A DNA stretch of 64,000 bases from assembly GCA_022605955.1 (NCBI GenBank), contig JAKCOZ010000002.1, positions 71,714,783 to 71,778,782 on the forward strand, given 5' to 3'. Shown here piece after piece: positions 23,201 to 36,600 of this stretch (position 1 is its first letter; the number at the start of each line of letters is the position of its first letter). The translations under genes were made by a program, and so were the position numbers. Source of the DNA: Rallus limicola (taxonomy: Eukaryota > Chordata > Aves > Gruiformes > Rallidae). The notes under the pieces are model-generated. The model worked only from the letters and a program-made list of their open reading frames with translations, had not been told where the DNA came from and searched no databases.

Positions 23201-26200
23201 TAATACAGTTTTTTTACTTTAGTTTCAGTATTTTTTTCAGATGTACATGATGTCCATACTTATGTCTATACAGAACAATTGCTATTTTTAGTTCGGCTTT
23301 TTTCCAGCCACAGTACACGTTAGAATTCACATCTAAAAAATTTGCTTTGGCTTAGAGGACAGCAAGCACCCTAGGTCCAAAAGTGCTGAGGTTTAGACAT
23401 ACTTTAGATACATCAGATTTACTGTGCATGCATAAAGCATCTGTGCAACATATGCTCACTTAGACTTGATGGGTCATGGATGAACAAGTAAAGTGGTTAT
23501 TTGTTTAGGTCCCTTGAAATTCAGAGCAAATCAGCCAAGGGACTGTTTCTTACACAGAGAAGTGGAAAAGGGAGACATATTCTGGATGTTCTTCTCAAGT
23601 TATTGGGAGCTACTTGCAAGGAATGGAAGCTTTGTTTCCTTGAAATCACATTTCTGGCTGCCTAGTTTTCTATTGCAAAGTAGTTGTAAGAAAAGATGAA
23701 GAGTTAGGTCACCCTGAGGGGAAAAAAAACAAACCAAACATAAACCTTCAGTTGTCAGATCAGCCTTGAGTGTAAAGGCATCATTCTTAATATCTGTTAA
23801 TGAATCTTAATTATAATAATAAAATTTAAAAGTTCTTACCGATACAGATACAAATATAAACCTGATTAGAAATACTAAGGAAAGTATGCCTGTGAAGAAT
23901 TTATCCTTCTTATTAGTTCATCATAAAGTATTTTTAGTAATTAATAATAGAGGTGTTCAGACAATTTCATGGGATTTGGGGAGTAATAACAAAACTATGA
24001 AAAGCAGAGGCTGAGACACCCTCTTCTGTAAAGTACAAACTCTTGAATGCAGCTTCATAGTTTCTTCTTCCTGAGCTCTTTTCCTTTATGCTATTTTCTG
24101 AAAGAGGTATATAATAATAAACTGGTGTGATCTAAGCTGGTATCTCTGTACATAAAATAGTTAAGAAGTCTGTAACTAGAAGTTAGAAATATACTGTGGA
24201 AGATAGAGTGTAAATCTAGATACATTCAGGCTCTGAACCAACAATAATACCTTTTAAAAAATAAGCAGAAAGATACTTTATCCAATATAACAGATCAGAG
24301 TAAAGATTAATTAATGCCCTCACAAATATTAAAAAAGATTAACAGAAAGGTATCAGAAGACTTCTCTTAAGGAAGAGTTGCTAAATAAAAAAGTTGGGGT
24401 TTTTTTAGTTGCAGAAAGAAATGCATCTTATCAGAACACATACTAATTTTACTCGAAAGGTGCTTTTCAGTTAGAAACATTGTATTTTATAAATATAAGA
24501 TTTTATAATTTTAGCAAAGACTGATTTAAATATCCTGCAGAATACATTAAGTTGCGTCTACTTAATATTTCCTTTTATTGCTGTCATTTTCCCCTTGAAA
24601 TACCTGAGATTAAACACACAAAATATTAAATGTTCACTGATATAAAATTTTTCTTTAATAGTTTCCAAATTTTATGTTTTCATTATTAATCATTTATGAC
24701 CAATCTCATGAAGTTATCTGATGATGCAAATGGTTAAAATAATGTGGAAAAAAACCCTTCTTTGAGCATGGGGCTCATATCAATTATGGAATTAACATAA
24801 TCTGGTAATTTCAGCAATTTCTTATGTAAATGAGAAAGACTGTTAGAGGACAAAAGAAGTTGACTGAAAAGGTCAATGACATGCATAATAACTTTGAAAG
24901 TTTGAATAAAATTTTTAATTTTCATAAAGAATTGATCATATTTTTAAAGCACTATGAGGTACCTTTAAATTACACCTATTTAAAATTAATAAAGAGAAGT
25001 GTCGCCTTAGAAAAAAGACAAACTAAAAGGAAAAAAAAAAAAGCAACCAGCAGTCAATTTAAAGATGAGAATTTCCAATTAAAAGAATAAAAATAATTAG
25101 AGGTATAATGCAAGGCATTAAATAAGGTGAAATGTGCTGAAGATATTATTAAGACCAACTTGTAAGAGGTGCTAGAATAACAAAGAGAAAAAAAGCACTT
25201 GTTTTTGCAAACAGTGTATAAACACTAGTTCCTTCCAGCTCCAGATTTAACAAAGGCATTACAGCACAACAAAAAGGATTGAGGAATTTTTCAGTTCAGC
25301 ACTTAAATCTTAGAGTAAATAATTGTGAATACATTAACTTAGATGAAGAAAATTCTAAATTATTGAAGAATTAAATGTAAACCTTCATTGTAATTACTTG
25401 AATGTCTAGGAGCATTCCATTGTTTTTTGAACAATCTTTTAGATACTTCCAGCTACTTCCATTAATTTTTTAGTTTAGATATTCCTGAAGACAGAGTATA
25501 ACCTTGTTATTACACCAGGGAGAAACTCAACATAAGACTTTGTTTAGATTGTTTATTGTAGGTGATTTATACATGTCAAGACTATTCCTAGTTGATATTC
25601 TCTTGAGTAATGAACATTGATCTCTTTGGTCTCAGTTACGGTTTCTACTATTGACCATTTTTAAATCATTTGAGTTATCCAAAATGATTAAACCAAGAAT
25701 AGTTGACTCAGGAGGATTTTTGGTTCTCCATCCCCAAACCTTTTCACAGTACAAACAAATACACTATCTCTTTCTGATTTTCACATTTGACATTTTCTAA
25801 TTTTATTATAGCTTACTTTGGAATAGACCTAGTCTCAAAAATAGACCTTCTTTGAAAACATCTTTGTAAAAGAAAAGGCCATAGAAATTGCAATGGGACT
25901 TGTCACTGACCATTGTTTACATCCTTTCTTTAAAACAGTATGCTAATCACAGCTAATAAATGTGATATGAAATTTAAAGGAAATAAAATTTGTCTTCCAA
26001 TTTTCAGATAAGCTTACAAACATTCTAGAACTATGAAGAAACAGACTAATTCTAAAAGTTCTTTAAGGTAACTTTAAAGTCACCTGTTGTCTAGGAATTT
26101 CAAAGACTTTTTTACCATACACTTGAAAAAATATTTAAAACCTTAAAATTAAAAAGAAATAATAGATCAGATTTTTAAAAAAGTTCTCCAGTAACGGTAA

Positions 26201-28112
26201 CATCTGAAACAAAACACAAGGTCTTACTTAAGTAAACTCTACATTACATTTCCTTTGAATCATGGTACTGTTTTTATGTTTACTTTTTTGGCTTGGACTT
26301 TTTTGACTGTAAGGCCACCACATTGCTCAAATATTCAGGAATGTGCTGTGTTGTTCACGTTAGAGTGTAAATCTGATAGCTTGATGCGTATGTGTGTGTA
26401 AGTACTTAAAAAAGAAAAGTTCTTTTATGAAAAATATCAAGCATTTCAATTAGACGAGGAGTATTTAACTTTATTTTAATGTCACAGGAGGAAAAAATAT
26501 ACAAATCTGAACAGACAATCTAATTTTTTTAACCAGGGAAGTATCTGAAGCAATGTTTAGGTGAATGGCCTGATTGACACAAAATTAGGGAAGCTTAACT
26601 AGGGAAAATAATAAATTGGAGCTGACAATACAGCACTGTTATTTTGTGTCCCTAACAGAAAGTTTTCCTTACCAGAAAGATATGTTGAATATTGTATAAA
26701 ATTTCCGTGTTTAGGACAGATTACATTTTCTTATCTCTTAACTGTCTGTCCTTGTCTGTACATAACTTTGAGCAGTGACACTTTATGCCTTCTAGCACTG
26801 TTATGTTCCTTTTGCATAGTTAACTAAGTAGACATGGAGTAAGGTAGTGTAATTTCCTAAATTTTAAAGATAAGCCACTCAGCACACTATCAGTGTGAAT
26901 GAAATATATACACCCATGCTACAAAGTTCTAAATCCTCATTTATGTGAGACAAAACTGTAAAAGTATGGACCAGGCATATTTGATAGTTTAAGGTTTTAT
27001 GGTTTTTCTTTCCTGAAAGAAAATAATGAATGTCTGTAGAAAACTTGGAAAGCTTATGCTCTATTTCAGGTTTCAGGGAGAAGGATGTCTTACAAAAAAT
27101 TCCCCAAGGCTGACCATTTTGTCTTAGAAGTGGTTTACTTCCATCTGAGTCCTCAGCCTTATCTCTTCTCCAGGCAGTTGCTTTCAGAAGTTTCATTTAA
27201 TTTCCTCCTACTCCCACTTTGTAATTCTCACTTTACAGTTCTCTCCCTCATAGGGTGTGTCAGGGAAACTGAGTCTTCAGATTTCACATGAAACAAGAGA
27301 GTCCTGGATGTTTTGAACACAAATATTATACAAGTTTTTATGGATTTATGGTCTTTTAATATTTTTCCTCATTTGAATGGTAAGAATGTGTAATACATTA
27401 CCTGTCATACCATCTGGAATGGTGAAACTGTTAGTGGTGAAACCAATAGTACTGACAAGTACTCTAAGATAAAGATAATTTCTACCAAAACTATCACCTT
27501 TGCAAAGGTGTAAGTAACCAAAGATCAAGTCTTGTAATGGAAAGATTCAAGCAAGCTTAACTGTAGGTGGCACTACTGGCTGTATCTAATAAAAAAAATC
27601 AGGAAGCTTGTAAAGAGCTTCATCCTACAAATGCTTTTACGGACAGATTTACTTCTGCACAGCATTCTCAAGAATAAGTATATGCAGCTATATATATTGA
27701 CAAGCATATCCCTTAAATCTACATTTCATATTTAGCAAAAGGAGCTGGCTATTATCTTGTTGGCTATTATGTTTCCCCTGAATGGAAATGAAAGATAAAC
27801 AAAATGCTAATATCTTTGTATCTATATGAAATGAGGAGAATACAACAGCTGATCAGAGTTAGATGAACCTCCTTAAATATTTTGCTAAAAAATGTCAATT
27901 CTTTGAGTTTTAAATTATCAGTTTCAGACAAAAATAAACCTAAAAGTGTTCATAATTAATAGAGTTATACTAAATTTTTTTCCTTTTCTTTATAATGGTC
28001 CCACACAGAATGACAAAGTGATGAAAGATGGCAGAGGGCCAAAGGTAAAGTGAACCTCCCTAGCTTCTCTCAGTTTGTTACAGAACCTTAATTCTGCTGT
28101 GTATTTAAGGTC
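20277..28112. other. Long repeat-poor AT-rich sequence
   Basis: Nearly 8 kb in which no LTR, LINE tail or gene was recognised. There are only homopolymer runs, for example T at 21537-21550. All open frames are under 90 codons and carry no motif. It could be old unique intergenic or intronic DNA or may hold conserved regulatory elements, which cannot be seen without comparison to other species. Confidence 0.55.
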
Positions 28113-28207
28113 GGGTTTTTTTGTTTGTTTTTGTTTTGTTTAGTTTGTATGTTGGGTTTTGGTTGGGTTGTTTTGGTTTTTTTTTGGGGGGGGGTCTTGT
28201 TTTTTAA
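28113..28207 (+). repeat. G/T-only low-complexity tract with G runs
   Basis: Almost 95 bases made of G and T on the plus strand, with units such as GTTTGTTT, GGGTTTTGGTTGGG (28153-28166) and a run of nine G (28186-28194). This is a simple repeat of slippage origin. The three G-rich tracts could form a loose G-quadruplex. Confidence 0.85.
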
Positions 28208-31200
28208 TTCTGACCTATGTCTAATCTAATGGAACAAGGCTCACAAGGCCCAGGGATTACTTTATAAAATTTTGTGTTAGACTATATATTGTCATTAGGT
28301 AACAATGTTATTATTTTGTAGTGCTAAAATACTTGTTAGATAATTCAGCTCTCAACTGTGCTGGCATCTGCTTCTACTTTGTGTAGCCACATATTGACAT
28401 GAAAAAAAAGAAACATCTGGTCTGTAGAAATTAAGCTATTGGCTGATTTTTAGCAAAGAGGTGAGCAGACTGTTAGCTTTTCCAAGCTTAGCTAGATGGA
28501 AAAAAAATATCAGGCCAACTCAGATCATACAGCACTTAGTCCTGTTCCAGATCAGTGAAACCTTTTTTATTCAATTTAGTCCCATGATAGAAATAATCAT
28601 CATCACATTTTACATCAGGCATTTCTAATTTCAACGCTCATGCCATGTAATTATTCTGTATAATCAAACCTAACTGGTGGTTTGCTACACTGAGCTATTG
28701 AATGAGTATTCTGGCAGTGAAGCTAGTATTTAACTATTTATTTGAGAAATATGCAGACCCATAATTGTAGAAATTGATAAATCTGCAATTACAATGTGTA
28801 CATGTCTTTAGCTTTTATGAACAATAACAGCTAAAGAAATAACTCACATCAATCAATAAAAAGGAATCGTGAAAATGACTGGCATGCTCTGGCAAGTTAT
28901 TGCTCCCTATTTTTACCAGAATGCCAAGTCTTTTATACTTTCAGCTTCATAATAAATAAGACAAGCAAGTTCAGAGGCAGTTCCCAGCATTTCCATCCTC
29001 ATAGAAACTCTCAAGTTAGAAAAGTTCTGGGTTTCAGTTTTTTTGGTTGTATAGTTTTTTTGTGGATTTTTTTTGTGTGTGTATTTTATTATTTTATTTT
29101 ATTTTATTTAAAATCAAGCGATATTCAGAAAGTCTCTGTCTTCGTAATTTGAGCTCCTGGATGGTGGTGGTGTGATATCATCAGTCATTTATTTTTAACT
29201 ACCATGACAGAGAAATGTCTTGGAACTGCTATAGAATATCATGCTATTGTGCTTAAAGAAGCAGAACATCATTTCTTAAGTAGGTATAGTAGAATATTTC
29301 TTAAATATGAAAAAAATGCTGTCATGTATAGTACAGTATTTTCAAAAGACAGACAAATTAATTATTGTTCTAAATGAAGCAAACATAATCCTTCAGTTCC
29401 AATATCAAAATAATGAAAATCTGATTTTCTTCACAATTTATTTTGTAAATTAATAACAATAAAAACATAACATGTATCTTGTCTGATATTATATATCACT
29501 TCAGAATTCTTAGACTGTACACAGATGTCTTCTGGATTTCAAGACACTGCAGGGAAGTGCAAAAAAAACATGACTTGGAGAGGGAAAGTTGTAACAAATT
29601 CAGTGGACAGTTATTTGGTAGAGGAACATCTGTTGACATCTTTAGAATCCATATGTGGAAACAGAAGCAAGATAAACAATTGGAAACAAACTGCTAAAAC
29701 CCAAAACAAAACCTGTTTTCTGTTATATTAAGGCTTTGTAGTTTAGCCTGGAACATGACACATTCTGCTTCTACAACAAATATTTTTTAGAGAAAAATAT
29801 TTTACAATTTTCGTTAAAAATTCATATGGTAACAATGTTTCTAATTAACTTTCAGCCACATCTCTTTTTTTAACCTATGAGCGTGGTTCTAAACTTTTTT
29901 CTAGGTGAGCTTCATTTAGGAAAATTGGCAGTATTCTTTCAACTGTAAAAAAAAAGTTATATTAGTAATTAAAGTAGTTAATTAATTTTCTTTGGTCAGA
30001 GATCTAGATTTTCTAGATTTCTCTAAATTGCTTCCTATAAATAGATCCATAAATATTGCTACACAGCTCCTATTGGAAACTTGACTGTGGATAGACAAGG
30101 TATCTTGTCCAAGACTACTTTCTTTCAGTATCTTGAGTATAGGGATATTGCAGTGTGACTTCTATCCTATAGACAACCTGTCCCTTGCTGAGAAACAGTA
30201 CTTATGCTTAGTTTCCCAGAGTAGCAGGACTATAAAGAGGTGTGGGAGAATGGGTCTGAGGGTCAAAATGACTATATTCTCTTGGGAGACAAAGGGCATC
30301 AGATACTGCAGTGCTTCAGGATCTGGGCATTTCTGTGGGGTTCTCATCCCCATTTCCCAGCTACTTTTAATTAGCACCACTATGAAATGAGTATGTGACA
30401 GCTAGAGAACATTAACATTGCGATTTGTTACTTACTTTTTCCCCATGGATAATATGCAATATAGTACTATATGAGAAATGTATGTTTATATCCAATAAAC
30501 ATCTGTGCTCTGCAACACGAGTTTTATACCATATAGTTACCCTGTATTAACAGTCCTGACACAAAGTGGGAACTAAACAGCCAAATGCTGAAGTGCCTTA
30601 CTAAAGGTAGAGCAGATGTTTTTATGTCCAGCAGTGCCTTCTCTTGCACAGATACAGCAGTATTTAATATTAGCTCATTTTAGGAGGCAGCGTGAGCTAT
30701 TATGAAGCCATCATTTATTTAATCAGTCCAATAACCATTAAAGGATTATCCTCTGTGTTAAAAATCACAGGCATGTTGCTTTATCTAGCTACCTTAAATC
30801 TGTGTAATTTGTTTTGTTAGTACATAGGGCCAAAATCAGGCTGGACGATACAACATGGGCTGATTCAGGCAATGAGGCAGACCAGGCAAGGTCTGCTATA
30901 ACAACCTACCATGTATCTCTGATAGTGGATCTTTGTGGAAGTTTTAAAATTGTCATTGAAAAGAAGACCCAGGAAAGAAGTCCCAGGAACATCTTGATTC
31001 AAGTTTAGCATCTGTTTATATTAATATTAAAACAAAGGAATTTGATGATATCCATAGTATGTAGAAAAGTTTAATAGAAAAAATATTCTGAGAGTATTAT
31101 AAGGAAAGATCTGTCTTTGTGGTAGGCAAAGTATAATAAAATTTAGGTTGAACAATCATATCCCTCTCTGAAAGCTATCAATAAGCCTAGAGTTTGTTTG

Positions 31201-32544
31201 AATATTCATTTACTTTTTTACATCTAAGGTATTATTTTTCCTTTTCTTCTGCTATTCAATCCTTTGTTTTACCAAATAGCATTGAGCTGAACTGAATGTC
31301 CCATGGTAATCTTCTGCATTTTATATACCATGACCAGAGCTCTTCTGAAGTATGCTGAGCTTCCCTGATACCAGAAAGAGCTCGAGGTGCATTCTTGTGG
31401 GTATCTTTCTTATGAAAGACAATAGTCACTGGATCATAGTTCTGCTCAACTCTAGATCACTTTGTCTGGCGTTGCAATAATCCTTGTTTTCTGATTTAAA
31501 ATGGTTTTGTTTCTTCATGAAACAAATAGTATAAGTGGGGAAAATGTGATACCTGCTTTGTTTTCTCTTTGATTTAAGAGATCCAAGCCTGCCAGACATT
31601 CTCTGATGCTGTTTGGATGCGAGTGTCTGTATATCTTTTTTTCTAGAAAGGATGTCACAGAGTAATAATGGTTTTATAGTCTTAGGACATGCACAAGAAA
31701 GAACTTAAGCTGCCCGAGATAGGCAACACAGTAATTCAGCATTCTCTTTTATTCTGTAACGATTTTATATGTTTCCTGAGTTTATATAAACTTGATTGAT
31801 GACCCAAATGCAGCTCACATAATAGCTTATGCATGTTATTGACTGTTTGTGAGGAACATGATTATGAGTTAGGCAACTTGTATTTATAAGCTAGAAGGAA
31901 CCACTTTGTTTTTTAACAGGTATTAATGCTGCAAGTTTTTTCTGAACAGCTTTTTAGCAGTAAGCTCTAATACCTGTATAATTTTGAACAACAAATTGTT
32001 TAGTTGATACTTAATAATTCTATAAGTTCGTACTTTTAAAGTAAAAAGAAAAAAAACCCCAACAACAGAACATGAATTTGAGAATAGTCCCTGTATTAAT
32101 ACTTACAGACAAAAGCCAAGTTCACTGAAATGAATTGATGGAAAGAGAAGTACTGAGATGTGGTTACATTCATCAAGACAGTATTATGAATTCTGGACAT
32201 CTTAGCTGGAGATATTTTACCTCAGCAAACAAGAAAAGTAAAGTGCAAGTTGCCTGCACTTTTCTAGCACACTGCTGAAGTTGGGACCATAGTGTTGAAC
32301 TGATTTATCCTTTTGCTGTAGTATGGGAACAGAAATAAAATGCAGCAAGTACAGTCATGAAGCTCAGGTGAGGATTGAAATATGCATATCTGACTGCTTG
32401 TTGAGAACCTAAATTTTAAGTGAATTTCAGAGATTAACACCTCAATTTTTCAGTAGTTTATAGTACTGTCAATAAAAAAAATGTGAACTCTACTGCTTAA
32501 AAGCTGTACATCTGAAGTTCACAATCCACATCTTGGATATTTTC
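28208..32544. other. Unique non-coding sequence
   Basis: AT-rich sequence with a T/G-rich and (TTTTA)n segment (29036-29109). Open frames at 29479-29731 (72 and 68 codons, overlapping), 30133-30390 (85 codons) and 30814-31008 (64 codons) show no domain and no splice-site pair. No transposon recognised. Confidence 0.55.
29083..29109. repeat. (TTTTA)n-like microsatellite
   Basis: Imperfect repetition of ATTTT/TTTTA units, following T- and TG-rich low-complexity sequence from about 29036. Confidence 0.85.
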
Positions 32545-33217
32545 TGGGGGGTGCAGGAGGTGTTCCATGTGTCAGAGCAGAGATTCCCCTGCAGCCCATT
32601 GATGTCTCCATGTTGGAGCATGTGGGTGCCTGAAGGAGACTGTGAACCCTTGGGAAGCCTGTGATAGAACAGACCTGTACAGGTAGGACCTGTAGAGAGC
32701 AGAGCCCATGCTGGAACAGGAGCAGTTGGTGAAGAACTGCAGCCCATGGGAAGGAATCATGTTGTAGGAGTTGGTGGAAGACTGTACCTTGTGGGAGGGA
32801 CCCCACACTGGAGCAGGGAAGTGTGAAGAGTCCTTCCCACAGAGGAAGAAGGAGCAGCAGAGAATGTGTGATTAATTAGTCCCAATCCTCATTCCCCCTT
32901 CCCTTGTGCTGCTGGGGGAGGAGGTAGATAAAATCAGAAGTGAAGTTGAGCCCAGAAAGAAGGGAGGGATAGGAGTAAGGTGTTTTAAGACTTGGTTTTA
33001 TCTCTCATTACTGTACTCTGAGTTGATAGCTAATAAATTAAATTGATTTTTTCTGAGTGTGTTTTGCCTGTGATGGTACCTGGTGAGTGATCTCTCCCTG
33101 TCCTTATCTCAACCCACAAGCTATCTGTTATATTTTCTCTCCCATGTCCAGTTAAGAAGGAGAGTGATAGGGTGGTTTCAGTGAGCACCTCGTGTCCAGT
33201 TAGGGTCAACCACCACA
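32545..33217 (+). mobile_element. Solo LTR, type A, 5'-truncated
   Basis: Same family as 1-629 and 12182-13266. The left boundary is approximate, since the element's own 5' end is not present. Degenerate units such as 'gaactgcagcccatgggaagg' in part and GGGACCCCACACTGGAGCAG (32798-32817) are followed by a TATA-like AGATAAAA (32926-32933). Next come AATAAA (33032-33037), the block GTGAGTGATCTCTCCCTGTC (33083-33102) and the terminus GGTCAACCACCACA ending at 33217. The order TATA-like, AATAAA, 3' terminus sets the plus strand as sense. Frames of 78-95 codons on the minus strand reflect the GC-rich units. No retroviral genes adjoin it. Confidence 0.82.
33032..33037 (+). promoter_or_regulatory. 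Polyadenylation signal of the type-A LTR
   Basis: An exact AATAAA inside the LTR, about 100 bases after the TATA-like sequence and followed by 'tctgagtgtgttttgcctgtg', which is T/G-rich. This arrangement is expected for the R region of an LTR. Use in present-day transcripts is unproven. Confidence 0.55.
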
Positions 33218-33510
33218 AGGGAACAACAGAAAACTTCCTATCATTAATCAGGGAAAAGGGTTGCATTTAAGTTAGATACTCAGAATTACTACATGTAATG
33301 GATATACTTTGACCACATACCAGGCAGATCCACATTCCCAGATAGGATCACATTAGGAAGTTAGTGACTAATGATCTTGGGTAATTTATAGCCAACTTGA
33401 TTACAAACTCAATAAATCTTAAAGTCAAGGGCATCTTATAAAACAAAGATAAAACAGAGAAGGTAAATTGGTGGGCCGCTGGCAGGAAGTTTGTAGGATG
33501 CACCATGAAT
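33218..33510. other. Short non-coding spacer between two LTR pieces
   Basis: About 290 bases with no recognised feature, lying between the type-A LTR and the type-B fragment. Part of it may be further, unrecognisable type-B sequence. Confidence 0.5.
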
Positions 33511-33611
33511 GATTCTGATTCTTCTCCCCATCCCACTGGGGAGGGGTGAGGGTGGACCAGTGAGTGAGTGGTCTCTTGAAACTCAGCTGCAGCTGAGGCT
33601 CAACCACAACA
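33511..33611 (+). mobile_element. Fragment of type-B ERV LTR (3' end)
   Basis: Reads 'gattctgattcttctcccc' (33511-33529), CATCCCACTGGGGAGGGGTG (33529-33548), a GAGTGAGTGG block (33562-33571), then CTGAGGCTCAACCACAACA (33593-33611). This is the order seen at the 3' end of avian LTRs of the TGTCCTGGTTTCA group, with the final GGTTTAACCAC-type terminus degraded. It is separate from the type-A LTR 290 bases upstream. Confidence 0.65.
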
Positions 33612-36600
33612 AAGATCTTCCTATAAGTGACTTCTCAAAACTCACAGCATGAATTAAGGTCAAATTTAGTTGGAATCTGGAATATCTCAGCTACAGAACC
33701 TGTGCTGTGACCAGTAAGCTATTCATTGTTCTGAGACATCACAGCATTAGCCTTTCTAATGCAAACATATATCAACTGAGGAAATAAAACTGACTAAATT
33801 ACTTCTGACCACACTGAAGTTTGGTTTTCATAAACAATTGCAGCATTTAAAAATCATTCTCTTTTTTATTTTTTTTTTTTAATAGTGATAATGTTTGAAA
33901 TTTGGTGTGGAGAAGTGCTCCATAGTGGATTTTTTACTCATGCACAGACCTATAAAATGAGGGAAATATTTGTGTTTAATGACAACATACTTATAAAACG
34001 GCATTTTCCACTTGTGTCATCTGCACTTGAGCTTGAAAGTGCTCTCTAAGCCAAGAGTGCCTCTTTTATTAAAATAGATACCTAGCTATATTAGATTTAA
34101 CAAGCATTCTGCCTTTTAAAATTTGTCGGTTTCATGTATGGTATGTTAGTCAAGTAACAGTTTGTGTGTGGTACGATCAAATGTTCCACATCACTCAGAA
34201 ATGTTACAATAATGGATTAGATGTTATCCAAGTATCTCTACTGACTCAAACAAGGCGTTCTGACAGTTCTGGATGTCAAGTGAGAGTGTGAAACTGAGAA
34301 ATGATTAGCAGATGACCTATCAGCTGCTGTCACTTAAATAACATGAAGTCATCTTCATATAATTTGAAGCAGTACAAATTAGGGTTGGGTAGACACAAGA
34401 AGAGTCTCTTTTACCTTGCCCTTTCATATGTCATATGAAAGCTTCTGTCTTGTTTCAGGCTAACTCTATTAATACAACTATTGATAATCTGAGCAATACA
34501 GCTTTTCTTATACAGATACAATGTGTACAGGGTCTTACAAAGTAGAGTTGAAGTTAATGCAGATTTTAGAGTAGGAATAGCCTTCCACTGATTGAACAGT
34601 GCCAGGACTGAAACTGAAACCACCTGCAGACCCACTGTGGTATAGCTGCAGTCCAGCACGCATCATTCCATTCCATTAACTGCTGCATGGTGTATGTTTG
34701 GGTCTCTCTCTGTACCTGAGGAAAACCTTCCTACATCTAAGAGCAGGACACAAGTTGTGTTCCAGTCTTAGAAGAGAATTTTTTACTGTTGGAATACACT
34801 TCAGTCCTCAGCTTACTGCTTAATGCTAAGGGTATGATGAAAGAGCACTTCTTTCCGTATTAGGGAACAGTTCTGGTTAATGGAGCACACATTTGAGTGT
34901 TTTATAAATAATTTATGAAAATCTTCAATGCCTGTTTGTGGGAGATACTCACCTTTTCTCAGTCTGCATAAATGCATTCATCATAACTGAGATGGGGGCA
35001 TGCTTTCCTGCCATAAGATGGAAAAGCTTTTTCCTTTTTTTCTTAAAATTTAATCAGTGCTACCTTTGCATGAGAATCCCCTGCAGCTGACCACAGGCCC
35101 CTCACAGCTGCTGAAGTAGCAAGCCAGTTGTAATGAGAACCTTTGATATCTGTATCAGCAGAATAGAAAAAGACTGATGCCCCATGTTTACCAGCTCAGC
35201 CCCCCGGACTAGAAGGAAAGGAAGAGAGTTTCTAGGCTAGTATTTTTTAAAAGTCAAAGGGAGATAGTAATCTTGTCAGCAGTTTGAAAACAACCTAATT
35301 CCCTTTGTCTATTTTGAAAAACATAGAAAAGGAATATTTGCCTATCCTTTTATGCTTTTATTTCATTTCCCCAAATAAGCTATTGATGAATCCAACTAAG
35401 GAACTGATGAATTTATTAATTCAGTAAAAATATGTAAAAGAACGAAGTTTTAAGGAGAGAGTCTAATATTTGTTTGGATTTTGTCTTTTTTTTTGGTCTT
35501 TGTAAGAAGGTATGTGTTAACTATAAAATGATTTGCGAAGAGAATGTCTGGAAGCATTGTACTTACACATTCACAATGCTGGAACTTGAACATAAATCTT
35601 CCACCCCTTGATATAGATTTCTGCACTCTCTCGATCAGTATTGAAATACCTATACAACTATACTTTCTCTGAAGTAGTATAACTCTAAAGAATAATAACT
35701 AATTTTTTATACAGAACAACTAGATTATTCTTTTTTTTTTGTCTCAGAGTGCTTGTATGCTATGTGTAGTTTGGAAAGTGATGTAACTAATCTGATTAGT
35801 TGTGTATTTAAAAAAAAAAAACCAACTTTTTCAGAAAATTAAAACTGAGCTAAGTGTATGTTTTCTGAGGATCAAGTAATGTAAAACCATTTTCTGAAGA
35901 GCAAGTAAACCAACTTCATTTGGATTAAATTATTTCCCTGCTGAGGCTATAGGTTTTTCTTTTTCTTTGTTCCTACAAAGACTGATGTGTTCTAAAATAT
36001 TTGAGCCCAAATAGTTTGCTGAAGTATTTGAACAACAAATGAATTTACCTTCTGCAGAATTATGTCTACTTGAATCAATGTAAAATATAGCTAGTTTCTG
36101 GATGTCATTTGTATCTAATTCACACAGATATTGAATCCTTTCATATATTTTTTAGTGGAACAATGAACTCTTAACACTACCTTAATAAATATTTCCTATA
36201 GTAATCTAGAAGCAGTTTACAGACAGAAATTAAATGGAATGGCTTACATTAGTCCCAGGTGTTGGAATTACAGAGAGCTATGTGAAGTTGCAATAAAATT
36301 GACTTTCTGGTTATGAGCCAATGACAAGAGTGTATCCTGATGCAAAACCCTCCCTTCAGTATCATTTTATTTTCTTTACGCACCCTCCTTGGTGACAGCA
36401 GAAACACAATTTCACTGACTCCCTATTTTCAACTACAAGGTCAGAACTACATGTCATGTAAACAAGTATCAGTGTAAGAGGAGACTCCAAGAAGTGTGCT
36501 AAAACTGGTAAGCAGCAGTTGCTAGTGTCTGTAGGAGAGGAGGATGCTTGATATCTTACCTACCAGTGAGTTCAACCTTAGAGGACTAGACTAAGCAAAA

